Source: Lactonifactor longoviformis DSM 17459
GTDB lineage: Bacteria; Bacillota; Clostridia; Lachnospirales; Lachnospiraceae
DNA length: 64,000 bases
Assembly (NCBI RefSeq): GCF_900129135.1
Contig: NZ_FQVI01000005.1
Coordinates: forward strand, 9,437 to 73,436
Direction: 5' to 3'
In this document: positions 8,906 through 17,940 of the stretch, one piece after another
Layout of the letters: each line of letters starts with the position of its first letter
Numbering within the stretch: position 1 is the stretch's first letter
Translations under genes and position numbers: made by a program
The notes under the pieces: model-generated
Told to the model about the DNA's origin: nothing
Seen by the model: the letters and a program-made list of their open reading frames with translations, nothing else
Database searches by the model: none

Positions 8906-9781
8906 TTATCTGGCACTGCGGTATTCTCTGGGGGTCATGTTAAACTTTCTCTTGAAGAGGCGGTTAAAGTAGGAAAGATTGGAGAATCCGCATTGTTCCG
9001 CAACCCACAGAATAGATTCTTCTGTCTCGGAAAGATATTTGGCAGAGATGGACAGTCGGTAGTCATTCAGGTATTCGGTAAAGGTCATATCCATATTCTG
9101 CTTAAAAAACCGCATAAAATGAGACGGACTAAAATTGAGAAATCCGGCGGCGTCTGAGAGGGACACAGGATGCATATAATTTTCCTCCACAAAGGTAAGG
9201 ACCTTCTTCATCCGCTGAATATTCTGTTCTCTTGCATAGCTGACTTCCTGTCTTGGCTGTGCCGAGAAAAGAAGAAAGAAGAAGCGGTACAGGATGCTCT
9301 TTATAAAAAGTTCATAATAGGGTTCCTGCCTGGAACATATATCGTCCAGTTCTTCGATGCACGCATAAAGACTGGGATAATAAGGGTATCCGCTGTGAAT
9401 ATGGGAGGGGACGAAGTACCTTCTCTCAAAAAAAGGCCGCAGATATTCTGTGGTGCAGATATCAGGGTGCTGGGCGTAGAGTAGCCGGGTGTCAAAAAGA
9501 ATGTTTTCGTATTCCATATGCTGATCGCAAAGCTGGGATATAGAGTGCAGCTGCCCGGGCAGCACCAGTATGATATCACCTGCCTGTACCTCATGGGAAA
9601 TCAGATCCACATCTGTCCTGCCCTGCCCCTTTTTTATGATTATCAGCTCCAGTTCATCATGCCAGTGGGTGGAAATGGCAGTAAAGTCCAGAGGAATGGT
9701 GCACAGATAAGTATTGTAGGGAAAGCGGGGATTCACATGAGGCTTTGTCTCGTGATAATATTCGTAATCAAAGGCTTTCAT
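8906..9781 (-). CDS. AraC-family transcriptional regulator (cupin + AraC HTH)
   Basis: 291 residues. The N-terminal cupin shows STHWHDELELIIIKKGQG and AGDIILVLPGQLH. The C-terminal AraC domain has HPVSLSDAAGFLNFSPSHFMRFFK and a second HTH ending CGFSNLSYFNRLFKRKFNMTP. It resembles the AraC gene at 357-1223 in design but is clearly a different protein. It is divergent from the phosphorylase gene and may activate it; the sugar it senses is unknown. Confidence 0.87.
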   Translation of the reverse strand: MKAFDYEYYHETKPHVNPRFPYNTYLCTIPLDFTAISTHWHDELELIIIKKGQGRTDVDLISHEVQAGDIILVLPGQLHSISQLCDQHMEYENILFDTRLLYAQHPDICTTEYLRPFFERRYFVPSHIHSGYPYYPSLYACIEELDDICSRQEPYYELFIKSILYRFFFLLFSAQPRQEVSYAREQNIQRMKKVLTFVEENYMHPVSLSDAAGFLNFSPSHFMRFFKQNMDMTFTEYLNDYRLSISAKYLSETEESILWVAEQCGFSNLSYFNRLFKRKFNMTPREYRSAR

Positions 9782-9938
9782 GTTTGGCTCCTTTTACGGT
9801 GATATGATAGTATTGTATCACTTTTTTCTGGAATAATGCAAGAAATCAGGGGATAATAAACGTATAATATGTAAAAGAGCTATTGAGAACTGAGTGAACG
9901 GTAACATACAAGTGCTACCATAAAAATGAGGTGAAGAG

Positions 9939-12197
9939 ATGGAATTTTTAGAGAGATTTCAGGGATTACTGAAAAAGGATATCAGAGAGGCAGCTATGGA
10001 GGAGATATACTGTGCCCTTCTTGAGTCGGTAAAGGCGTGTGCGGCAGAAAAGGTGCAGCAGGGGGAAAACGGAGAGAAAAAGGTATATTATATATCCGCA
10101 GAGTTTCTGATTGGGAAGCTTCTCAGCAATAACCTGATTAATCTGGGGGTATATGATGAGGTTAAGAGATATATTGAGGATGCGGGCATAAGCTTCGGAG
10201 AAATTGAGGAGTTTGAACCGGAACCCTCTCTGGGAAACGGAGGACTTGGGAGACTGGCCGCCTGCTTTTTGGATTCTATTGCCACGCTGGGGCTGAATGG
10301 AGACGGTATCGGTCTGAACTACCATCTGGGGCTGTTTCGACAGGTGTTCCGGGGGAACCAGCAGAAGGAGATGCCCAACCCCTGGATAGAGAAAAAGAGC
10401 TGGCTGACAGACACCGGAATTGGATTTCAGGTGCCTTTTAAAGACTTTACCTTAAAATCCAGGCTTTTTGATATTGATGTCATTGGGTATGAAAACGGTG
10501 TCAATAAACTGCATCTTTTTGATGTAGACACCGTAGATGACAGCATAGTAGGGGATGGTATTTCCTTTAATAAGAAGGACATTGCCAGAAACCTGACCTT
10601 ATTCCTGTATCCGGATGACAGCGACGAGGACGGGGAACTGCTGCGCATCTACCAGCAGTATTTTATGGTAAGCAACGGTGCTCAGTATATTTTGAAGGAC
10701 TGTGAGGAGAAGGGCTATGATCTTCACAGACTGTACGAACACGCGGTGATCCAGATTAACGATACCCATCCCTCTATGGTGATTCCGGAACTGATACGGC
10801 TTCTCACGGACAAGGGTATCCCTGTGGAGGAAGCCGTAGAGATTGTTTCCCGGACCTGTGCCTATACCAACCACACCATTCTTGCGGAAGCGCTGGAGAA
10901 GTGGCCGGTATCCTATCTGGAGGAGGTTGTCCCCCACCTGATGCCTATCATCCGCATGCTGGCGGAGAAAGCGGCGCATACCTACAAGGATCCCCAGGTA
11001 CAGATCATTGACGGAGAAAACAGGGTGCACATGGCCAGAATGGATATGCATTATGGATTCAGTGTAAACGGAGTGGCAGCCCTCCACACCGAGATACTTA
11101 AAAATGTAGAACTGAAAGCATTTTACAAAATATATCCGGAAAAATTCAATAATAAGACTAATGGAATCACGTTCCGGAGATGGCTCCTTCACTGCAATCC
11201 AAGACTGACGGAGTTTCTGGATACCTGCATAGGGACCGGGTATAAAAAAGACGCCTCCGAATTGGAGAGACTGCTGTCCCTGAAAGGTGACCGCAAGGTG
11301 CAAAACCGGCTTCTGGAGATTAAAGCTGAGAATAAAAAGGAACTGAAATCCTATCTGGCAAAGACATTAGGCGTACAGCTGGATGAAAACAGCATCTATG
11401 ATATACAGATTAAGCGCCTTCACGAGTATAAGCGCCAGCAGATGAATGTACTGTATGTCATCTATAAATATCTGGAGATTAAAAAAGGAAACCTGCCTGA
11501 AACGCCTGTTTCCGTGATTTTCGGGGCAAAGGCAGCGCCTGCTTATACCATTGCCAAGGATATTATCCATGTGATTTTATGCCTTCAGGAGATCATTGAC
11601 CGAGATCCCCAGGTAAGCCCATATCTGAAGGTGGTAATGGTAGAAAACTATAATGTTTCTATGGCAGAAAAGCTGATCCCCGCTTGTGATATCTCAGAAC
11701 AGATTTCCCTTGCCTCGAAGGAAGCCTCCGGTACCGGCAACATGAAGTTTATGCTGAATGGGGCAGTTACCATTGGGACGGAGGACGGCGCAAATGTAGA
11801 GATTCATGAATTGGTGGGGGATGAAAATATCTATATCTTCGGGGAATCCAGCCGTCAGGTCATCGGACACTACGAGAAATCCGATTATAGGGCAGCGGAT
11901 TACTATATCGAAGACCCGCTGATCCGTGAGCTTTTGAACTTTATCATCAGCCCTGAGATGATGCGGGCAGGAGATCCATACCATCTTCTCCGAATCCACG
12001 CAGAGCTGATCCAAAAGGACTGGTTTATGACGCTTTTGGATCTGAGAGACTATATTGAAACAAAAGAGCGGATATACAGGGATTATGAGGATAGGGAAGC
12101 ATGGGCAGAGAAGATGCTTGTGAATATTGCAAAGGCAGGATATTTTTCCTCTGACCGAACCATCAGTGAGTACAACAGGGATATCTGGAGGCTTTAA
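9939..12197 (+). CDS. glgP: Glycogen/maltodextrin phosphorylase (GT35)
   Basis: 752 residues, at the short end of the GT35 family. It releases glucose-1-phosphate from the non-reducing ends of alpha-1,4-glucans using pyridoxal phosphate. Evidence: the N-terminal [21 protein letters not shown] motif region, DTHPSM, and the PLP-lysine region [14 protein letters not shown] with Lys at about residue 603, followed by [10 protein letters not shown]. With malQ and the alpha-glucosidase it completes cytoplasmic maltodextrin breakdown. A TATAAT at 9863-9868 may be its -10 box. The sequence alone does not tell glycogen from maltodextrin specificity. Confidence 0.92.
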   Translation: MEFLERFQGLLKKDIREAAMEEIYCALLESVKACAAEKVQQGENGEKKVYYISAEFLIGKLLSNNLINLGVYDEVKRYIEDAGISFGEIEEFEPEPSLGNGGLGRLAACFLDSIATLGLNGDGIGLNYHLGLFRQVFRGNQQKEMPNPWIEKKSWLTDTGIGFQVPFKDFTLKSRLFDIDVIGYENGVNKLHLFDVDTVDDSIVGDGISFNKKDIARNLTLFLYPDDSDEDGELLRIYQQYFMVSNGAQYILKDCEEKGYDLHRLYEHAVIQINDTHPSMVIPELIRLLTDKGIPVEEAVEIVSRTCAYTNHTILAEALEKWPVSYLEEVVPHLMPIIRMLAEKAAHTYKDPQVQIIDGENRVHMARMDMHYGFSVNGVAALHTEILKNVELKAFYKIYPEKFNNKTNGITFRRWLLHCNPRLTEFLDTCIGTGYKKDASELERLLSLKGDRKVQNRLLEIKAENKKELKSYLAKTLGVQLDENSIYDIQIKRLHEYKRQQMNVLYVIYKYLEIKKGNLPETPVSVIFGAKAAPAYTIAKDIIHVILCLQEIIDRDPQVSPYLKVVMVENYNVSMAEKLIPACDISEQISLASKEASGTGNMKFMLNGAVTIGTEDGANVEIHELVGDENIYIFGESSRQVIGHYEKSDYRAADYYIEDPLIRELLNFIISPEMMRAGDPYHLLRIHAELIQKDWFMTLLDLRDYIETKERIYRDYEDREAWAEKMLVNIAKAGYFSSDRTISEYNRDIWRL

Positions 12198-12229
12198 TTT
12201 AGTTGGATAATGGATAATTAAAATTTTTC

Positions 12230-12258
12230 TTGACTTTTATCACGGGCAGTACTATGAT
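12230..12258 (+). promoter_or_regulatory. Promoter of the T-box leader
   Basis: TTGACT, a 17-bp spacer and TATGAT match sigma-A consensus closely. Transcription would start near 12265 at the base of the T-box leader. Confidence 0.75.
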
Positions 12259-12264
12259 AAAACC

Positions 12265-12542
12265 GAAATAAATAAAGAACTGAAATTCCAGGAAGAGAAA
12301 AAGTAGATAAGATCAGGCAGCACAGAGAATTAACGGCTGGTGGGAGTTAATGTGCAGGGTTTTATGGAAAATCATCTCGGAGAAGTAAAGCTGAACCTGT
12401 ATAAAGTAAGCTTTGCCGGCCGTCCCCGTTACAGGACAGGCGTATGAACACGTACGCAGTGAGAGCTATCGTTTAGTTTTAGAACCAGGGTGGTATCGCG
12501 GAGTTAAGCTTCGTCCCTCAGATTGAGGGATGAAGCTTTTTT
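12265..12542 (+). promoter_or_regulatory. T-box riboswitch, probably isoleucine (ATC specifier)
   Basis: This fills the 423-bp gap before the transporter gene. Stem I features are AGTA at 12302-12305, the AGAGA bulge at 12324-12328, and a distal loop with GGCTGGTGGGA closed by ATTAAC / GTTAAT. The antiterminator bulge motif is GGGTGGTATCGCGG at 12488-12501, one base off the usual TGGNACCGCG. The terminator is AAGCTTC-GT-CCCTCA / TGAGGG-AT-GAAGCTT followed by six T. I place the specifier at ATC 12371-12373, just before the conserved A and TCTC that pairs with GAGA at 12295-12298. The variable T of TGGT pairs with discriminator A73, as in tRNA-Ile. The T-box call is firm; the codon call is an inference. 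Confidence 0.9.
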
Positions 12543-12620
12543 GGCGTGCGCTTTGCTCTGCAGAGAGGGGAAGACAGGCATCCGGGAGTGTCAGTTCACA
12601 TAGAAGAGGAGAATGAGAAA

Positions 12621-13634
12621 ATGAATGCAGCCAAAAAAAGCAGCAAATGGTTATCAGATCACACATCTTTCTTTGTCATTGCGGTGGCAGTTGTAACTTT
12701 TTTTCTACCAAATCTGTTTTCCTGGGTACAGGGAAATAATCAGAGTCTGATTCTGGGTATTATTATGTTTAGTATGGGATTAACTTTATCGACCGATGAT
12801 TTCAGGATTCTGGCCAAAAGGCCTCTGGATATATTTATCGGTGCAGCCGCACAATATCTTATTATGCCGTTTCTTGCCTTTGGTCTGGCCACAGCTTTGC
12901 ATCTTCCAAACGAGATTGCTGTTGGCCTGATATTAGTGGGGTGTTGTCCGGGAGGGGTTTCTTCTAATATTATGTCATATCTCTGCCGGGGAGATGTTCC
13001 CTTTTCTGTAGGCATGACTACGGCATCTACTCTGCTATCCCCCATTATGACGCCTATGATGGTGCTTCTGCTGGCCGGAACCAGAATTGAGGTGGATGCT
13101 GCCGCTATGCTATTTTCTATATTAAAGTCTGTAATTATTCCTGTATTTATAGGATTTGTTCTCAATACCTTTTGGGGGGAGAGAAAGGCGTTTAAAGATA
13201 TACAGCAGGTTATGCCAGGGATTTCTGTGATTGGTCTTGCTCTGATTGTAGGGGGCGTCATAGCTCTTCAGGGAAGTAACTTCTTTCAGTCAGGGGTAGT
13301 GATTTTCCTTGCCGTATTTCTGCATAACGGGTTGGGATATCTGTTAGGCTACGGTGTGGGGATGCTTACAAAGATGAGCACGGCTAAAAAGCGCACCATT
13401 GCCATTGAAGTAGGAATGCAGAATGCAGGTCTGGCTACGAATCTGGCAGCAGCTCATTTTGCAACAGCTCCCCAGGCAGCTATGGCGTGTGCGGTTTCCT
13501 GCGTATGGCACTCTATATCAGGAACCATTCTGGCCGGATGGTTCGCAAGAAAAGATGCAAAAAAAGCAGAAAGGGAACTGCCCGGTATGCCGGAAAAGTC
13601 CGGTGCAGCCATAGGCCGAACGAGACTGCGGTAA
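12621..13634 (+). CDS. BASS-family (bile acid:Na+ symporter-like) transporter
   Basis: 337 residues with about ten hydrophobic segments. Family motifs are GCCPGGVSSNIMSYLCRGDVP in the first half and EVGMQNAGLATNLA in the second, the two unwound helices that bind sodium. Members move organic anions such as pantoate, keto acids or bile acids with Na+. I start at the ATG 12621 because AGAGGAG precedes it; the earlier in-frame ATG lies in the leader without a ribosome site. It is a single gene under a T-box, so its substrate should relate to an amino acid, plausibly isoleucine or its keto acid. Confidence 0.85.
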   Translation: MNAAKKSSKWLSDHTSFFVIAVAVVTFFLPNLFSWVQGNNQSLILGIIMFSMGLTLSTDDFRILAKRPLDIFIGAAAQYLIMPFLAFGLATALHLPNEIAVGLILVGCCPGGVSSNIMSYLCRGDVPFSVGMTTASTLLSPIMTPMMVLLLAGTRIEVDAAAMLFSILKSVIIPVFIGFVLNTFWGERKAFKDIQQVMPGISVIGLALIVGGVIALQGSNFFQSGVVIFLAVFLHNGLGYLLGYGVGMLTKMSTAKKRTIAIEVGMQNAGLATNLAAAHFATAPQAAMACAVSCVWHSISGTILAGWFARKDAKKAERELPGMPEKSGAAIGRTRLR

Positions 13635-13641
13635 TCTATGG

Positions 13642-13674
13642 ATTGACGAAAAATTGACATTTCTGTGGTATAGT
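13642..13674 (+). promoter_or_regulatory. Direct-repeat promoter of the two-component operon
   Basis: ATTGAC at 13642-13647 and 13653-13658 are 11 bp apart start to start, followed after 10 bp by the -10 TATAGT at 13669-13674. No -35 box stands at the normal distance. The layout matches SpaR/NisR-type boxes and recurs at 15616-15648. Confidence 0.65.
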
Positions 13675-13698
13675 AGGGAGAGGAAGGAGGGAGCAGGC

Positions 13699-14394
13699 GT
13701 GCATCAGACACAATACTGTATCTTAATTGTAGACGACGAGGCGATGATAAGAGAGCTTTTGTCTGATTTTTTTTCAGAGGAGGGCTACCGGGTACTGACG
13801 GCTCAAAATGCGGAGGAGGCAATGCATGCTCTTGGCAGGAAACCGGACCTGGTATTGCTGGATATCAACATGCCCGGAACCGATGGGCTGACGTTCTGCA
13901 GGCAGATCCGCAGATTTTACCAGAGCCCGATTCTTTTTCTCACTGCCAGAGGAACGGATCAGGATCAGATACAGGGACTTCGCATGGGCGGGGATGATTA
14001 TATTATGAAGCCGTTTCATCTGGATGTTCTTGCCCAGAAGGTAAAGACACATCTTATCCGGGAAGAGCGCAGCCGGGATATCCATTCATTGGGGGCCGGC
14101 TGCCGCATTCAGGAGAACCTTGTGATTGATTATGATAAGCACCTTATTTACGGGGCTGATCATGAGATAGAATTTTCAAAAACAGAGTTTGAGATTATCG
14201 AATTGCTTTCCCTTCATCCTGGCCAGATTTTTGATAAAGAGCGAATTTATGAGAGAGTACGGGGATTTGAAGGAAAGGGAGACAGTCAGGTAATCAAAGA
14301 GCATATCCGAAAGATACGCCAGAAACTGTCCGCAGGGAAAATAGAGGACCCGATTAAAACGGTATGGGGAGTGGGATATACATGGGAAAAATAA
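13699..14394 (+). CDS. OmpR/NisR-type response regulator
   Basis: 231 residues from a GTG start at 13699, eight bases after AGGAAGGAGG; an upstream ATG has no ribosome site. The receiver domain has the acidic pair in IVDDE, phosphoacceptor D55 in LLDINMPG, and K in MKPFHLD. A C-terminal winged helix follows (IEFSKTEFEIIELLSLHPGQIF...VIKEHIRKIRQKL...TVWGVGYTW). It is coupled to the kinase gene, which starts inside it. It probably binds the ATTGAC repeats in front of this operon and of the ABC operon. Confidence 0.9.
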   Translation: MHQTQYCILIVDDEAMIRELLSDFFSEEGYRVLTAQNAEEAMHALGRKPDLVLLDINMPGTDGLTFCRQIRRFYQSPILFLTARGTDQDQIQGLRMGGDDYIMKPFHLDVLAQKVKTHLIREERSRDIHSLGAGCRIQENLVIDYDKHLIYGADHEIEFSKTEFEIIELLSLHPGQIFDKERIYERVRGFEGKGDSQVIKEHIRKIRQKLSAGKIEDPIKTVWGVGYTWEK

Positions 14395-15620
14395 AAGAAG
14401 CATTTAAGAACATGCCGATTCGGAAAAGCCTTATGCTCCTTATGGGAACTATGCTGATCCTGGTTGTCCTGCTGACGGTCCTGACCCTGTCAGGCCTTCG
14501 GGCGCTGCAGAACCGTCTGGAGAAGGGAAGAGGACTCCTAATTCAGGGCTACACCCTAGAGATAGGGGAGACGAGCGGGGAGCTGAAAGTAAATCCCAGG
14601 GAGTATGAATTTGAAGACTTGCATGGGGGGAAGAAGTTTTTATATGAGGCGGCAGGCGCAGGGAACATAATTTTTCCTGTTATTTACAGCATCGGCGGAG
14701 TTGCCGCGGCTGCCTGTCTGTTTTACCGCAGGAAATTGAAAGAACCAATGACTCTTCTTTCCGGGAGCACACAGAAAATCGCAGAGAACAACCTGGATTT
14801 TACGGTTTCTTATTCTTCCGGGGATGAGCTTGGACAGCTCTGTCAGGCTTTTGAGGAGATGAGAAGCGCTCTGGAAGAAAATGAAAAGAAGATGTGGAGG
14901 ATCCTGGAAGAGAGGAAGGAAGTAAATGCTTCAATCGCCCATGATCTGCGCACTCCCATTACTATCATTCAGGGCGCGGCGGAGTATCTGGAAAAAAGCG
15001 CAGCGAAAGGGGAGCTGACTTTTCCAAAGGCAGAAAAATATGCGGGTATGGTCCGGACGGCATCCGAGCGTATGGAGTCCTATGTGAATTCTATGCGGGA
15101 TCTGATGAGTCTGGAGGAGGTGCGCCTAAGCCCCGGGAAGCTTCAGGTTCAGGTCTGGGCCAGGGGGATGGAGAGGGAGCTGGAGCTTCTGGCTGAACGG
15201 GCGGGAAAAAGCCTGAAGCTTATACTTCCGGAAAGGGATTTCTGCCTGTCTGCGGATCCCGCTTTGATGAGGCGTGTGATTGAAAATCTTACGGCAAACG
15301 GACTGCGGTTTGCCTCCCGGGAAGTGACAGTTACCGTTACCGGGGTGGAGGAAGGGCAGGCATGTGCCGTAAAAGTGGAGGACGACGGCCCCGGTTTCGG
15401 GGAACAGGAGGCTGCCAATGCCTGCCTTCCTTTCTATTCCAGAGAGAAAGAGGGAGAACAGGGGCATGTGGGGATGGGCCTGTATGTCAGCAAAGTTCTC
15501 TGTCGGGCTCACCGGGGCTCTCTGACTCTGGAGAACAGACCAGGGGGAGGAGCCGCCGTTACTGCGGTGTTTTATTCCGTTTCCCAAGAAATGTCCAACG
15601 AATTATATTTAAAAAATTGA
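14382..15620 (+). CDS. Sensor histidine kinase, NisK/SpaK-like
   Basis: 412 residues. I start at 14382 behind GGGGAGTGGG; the ATG at 14364 lacks a site. Two membrane segments (about residues 14-37 and 100-120) enclose a short extracytoplasmic loop. Then come a HAMP region (QKIAENNLDFTVSYSSGDEL), the H box with His at about 187 in ASIAHDLRTPIT, an N box (NLTANGLRFA) and G boxes (DDGPGFG, GMGLYVSK). The small loop and the ABC neighbours fit kinases that sense lantibiotics or other membrane-active peptides. Confidence 0.87.
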   Translation: MGKIKEAFKNMPIRKSLMLLMGTMLILVVLLTVLTLSGLRALQNRLEKGRGLLIQGYTLEIGETSGELKVNPREYEFEDLHGGKKFLYEAAGAGNIIFPVIYSIGGVAAAACLFYRRKLKEPMTLLSGSTQKIAENNLDFTVSYSSGDELGQLCQAFEEMRSALEENEKKMWRILEERKEVNASIAHDLRTPITIIQGAAEYLEKSAAKGELTFPKAEKYAGMVRTASERMESYVNSMRDLMSLEEVRLSPGKLQVQVWARGMERELELLAERAGKSLKLILPERDFCLSADPALMRRVIENLTANGLRFASREVTVTVTGVEEGQACAVKVEDDGPGFGEQEAANACLPFYSREKEGEQGHVGMGLYVSKVLCRAHRGSLTLENRPGGGAAVTAVFYSVSQEMSNELYLKN

Positions 15621-15648
15621 CAGACTTTTGACCTGGGTTCGTTATACT
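15616..15648 (+). promoter_or_regulatory. Direct-repeat promoter of the LanFEG-like ABC operon
   Basis: ATTGAC at 15616-15621 and TTTGAC at 15627-15632 are 11 bp apart. They are followed after 10 bp by TATACT at 15643-15648. This is the same geometry as the promoter of the adjacent two-component operon, which suggests that the response regulator drives both. Confidence 0.65.
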
Positions 15649-15691
15649 CTCCTTAAGCTGATGCAGACAGCGGAAAGGAGAGTATTTTTTT
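15646..15691 (+). terminator. Terminator-like hairpin that also masks the ABC gene ribosome site
   Basis: Perfect 9-bp arms ACTCTCCTT (15646-15654) and AAGGAGAGT (15675-15683) are followed by seven T right before the ATG at 15692. In read-through RNA it would terminate the kinase transcript or hide the AAAGGAG site. In RNA from the 15643 promoter the left arm is missing, so the site is free. Confidence 0.6.
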
Positions 15692-16570
15692 ATGCGTATT
15701 GAGATGCTTGGAATAGAGAAATGGTACAGGAAAAAGCAGGTGCTAAACGGACTGGAATGGAGGCTGGAGCCTGGAATGTACGGGCTTCTGGGAAAAAACG
15801 GAGCAGGAAAGACGACGCTGATGCGGATCCTTGCCTCTATCCTGAAACCAGATGCAGGGGAAATCCGGGTGGACGGCAGCCCCATACGGGATATTAAGGA
15901 GTATCGCAGACGAATCGGCTATCTTCCTCAGGAATTCGCTGTGTACCCTGAGATGCGTGTGACCGAGGTTCTGGAATATCTGGCTGTTCTTTCAGAGCTC
16001 CCCCGTGCAGCTTACAGACCCCGGATAAAAGCGCTGCTTAAGCAGGTAAACCTGGAGGAGCAGGCGGCTAAGAGAGTAAGACAGCTCTCCGGAGGGATGA
16101 AGAGGCGTCTGGGAATCGCCCAGGCTTTGCTGACAGATCCGGAGCTTCTGATCGTAGATGAGCCAACGGCAGGCCTGGATCCCGAAGAGCGTATCCGTTT
16201 CCGCAGCCTTCTGACAGCGTCTGCCAGAGACAGAATAGTCCTGCTGTCCACCCATATTCCGGGGGATGTGGAGGCTGCCTGCGGGCAGGCGGCTGTGCTT
16301 GACGGGGGCAGGTTCTTGTTCCGGGGCAGCTGCCGGGAACTTGCCGAAAAGGCAGAGGGGAAGGTATGGCAGCTGGAGGTGCCTGCGGCGGAGGAAGAGA
16401 CATGGAGACAAAAGTGTGAGGTGCTGGAGATACAGGGACAGGGGAAAGAGCTCCGCCTGAAAATATTAGCCGATAAAGCACCAGATCCGAAGGCAGAACG
16501 CTGTGGGGGAAATGTGGAGAACGGCTATATGGTTCTGATACGCAGCCAGGAAAAGGGGGGACTCGGATGA
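15692..16570 (+). CDS. ABC transporter ATP-binding protein, LanF-like
   Basis: 292 residues. Walker A is GLLGKNGAGKTTLMRIL, the Q loop sits in IGYLPQEFAVYPE, the signature is LSGGMKRRLGIAQALL, Walker B is LLIVDEPTAGLDP, and the switch His is in STHIP. It energises the two membrane proteins that follow. The ATGA overlap with the next gene shows coupling. Placement after a NisRK-like system suggests immunity to, or expulsion of, antimicrobial peptides, as in LanFEG or CprABC. No lantibiotic biosynthesis gene is in the window. Confidence 0.9.
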   Translation: MRIEMLGIEKWYRKKQVLNGLEWRLEPGMYGLLGKNGAGKTTLMRILASILKPDAGEIRVDGSPIRDIKEYRRRIGYLPQEFAVYPEMRVTEVLEYLAVLSELPRAAYRPRIKALLKQVNLEEQAAKRVRQLSGGMKRRLGIAQALLTDPELLIVDEPTAGLDPEERIRFRSLLTASARDRIVLLSTHIPGDVEAACGQAAVLDGGRFLFRGSCRELAEKAEGKVWQLEVPAAEEETWRQKCEVLEIQGQGKELRLKILADKAPDPKAERCGGNVENGYMVLIRSQEKGGLG

Positions 16571-17940
16571 AGCTATTGGCCAGGGAGTGCAGAAAGCTCA
16601 GTAAAAGCATTCTTTTTTGGGGATTTGTCCTTATAATATTAATAAACTGGAAGACGCAGTTTCAGGGGGTTACCAGGCAAGAGATAAGCAGCAGCTCCAG
16701 GGAAGGGAGCATTCTGCATCAGCCCCGTAAAGGGGAGTCCTATTATGGGGAGAAACAGGCGGATTTGGATACGGATCAGAAAGTTCAGGAGAAGGTAATA
16801 GCGGGAGCTGTGCAAACCATGGTACGGGAATATCAGAGTAACCTCTATGCCTGCTATCCCCTGGGATATTATAAAGAAAAGTCATTAGGCGGAATGGAAC
16901 AGGAAAAGGTTGCGGGATATATCAGAGAAATTACCGGCCATTCGCCGGAGGAGATAGAACATATGCCCCGGGGCTATTTCCCTGCAAATCCAGTCTATGT
17001 GGAGATACCTGCTGACAACGAAGAAGGGGACAGCCCCTTTACTATCAGGGAAGACGGCGGCAGATTTATAATAGAAACAGAGCAAGACGATGGGAAGGAT
17101 GCCGCAAAGACCTTTGTGTCCCGGGTTAGTTTTGCACGTTTTTTGGAGATCGCCGGGGATATGGAAGATATGATAGGAAAGGATTCCAACTATAGCCTAA
17201 GCCTCTTGAAGGCCTATTACGGCAGCACGGAGGTTTCTTATGAAGAGGCCGTGGAGCGGTTCGAAGACCTGACAGAGAAGGACGGCATTACAGGTGCATT
17301 CGCCCGGCTTTACTGCGACTATATGGGAATTATGCTGGGGATACTCCCTGCGTTTGTGGTGACAGGACTGTTCCTCAGGGATAAAAAAAATCAGATGGGA
17401 GAGCTGATAGCTGTGAGAAGTGCGGGCAGCTGGAAAATCATAGGAGCCAGATTCGGCGCGTGCATTCTTATGATGCTCATCCCTGTACTTCTGTTGTCCC
17501 TGGAGAGCCTTCTGCCTCTGGCGGAATATGGGAGGAACATGCAGGCTGCTGTGGACTATCTGGGATTCTGCAGGTATATTGGCGCATGGCTTCTTCCTAC
17601 CCTGCTGGCAGTCTCAGCAGCCAGCATGTTTCTGACCGTGCTTACGGGTACCCCTGCCGCAGTCTTTGTGCAGAGTGCTGTGTTTTTTCTGGCTCTGCAG
17701 AATACGGGCAGCTTAAGCGGTGAATATTCCCTATTTGATCTGAACATACGCCATAATATGCTGGGGGGATATGAACTGATTGAAAAAAATTACAATATCA
17801 TATGTTCCAACCGGCTGTTCCTGGTGGGATTAGCCGCGCTATTTGTGGGGCTGACTGCAGCAGTCTACAGTAGAAAAAGAAGAAACGGAGAGAGGAATCA
17901 TGTATTGGAAAATAAATTTCAAGCTCTGCATCGCAAATAA
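16567..17940 (+). CDS. ABC transporter membrane subunit, LanE-like
   Basis: 457 residues. One membrane span lies near the N-terminus (ILFWGFVLIILINW), followed by a large extracytoplasmic region of about 200 residues. Several spans occupy the C-terminal half (MLGILPAFVVTGLFL, ILMMLIPVLLLSL, LLPTLLAVSAASMFL, LFLVGLAALFVGL). This layout resembles ABC-2-type permeases of peptide-resistance systems. It is coupled to the ATPase gene and overlaps the next gene by 41 bp. The substrate is inferred from context only. Confidence 0.75.
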   Translation: MKLLARECRKLSKSILFWGFVLIILINWKTQFQGVTRQEISSSSREGSILHQPRKGESYYGEKQADLDTDQKVQEKVIAGAVQTMVREYQSNLYACYPLGYYKEKSLGGMEQEKVAGYIREITGHSPEEIEHMPRGYFPANPVYVEIPADNEEGDSPFTIREDGGRFIIETEQDDGKDAAKTFVSRVSFARFLEIAGDMEDMIGKDSNYSLSLLKAYYGSTEVSYEEAVERFEDLTEKDGITGAFARLYCDYMGIMLGILPAFVVTGLFLRDKKNQMGELIAVRSAGSWKIIGARFGACILMMLIPVLLLSLESLLPLAEYGRNMQAAVDYLGFCRYIGAWLLPTLLAVSAASMFLTVLTGTPAAVFVQSAVFFLALQNTGSLSGEYSLFDLNIRHNMLGGYELIEKNYNIICSNRLFLVGLAALFVGLTAAVYSRKRRNGERNHVLENKFQALHRK

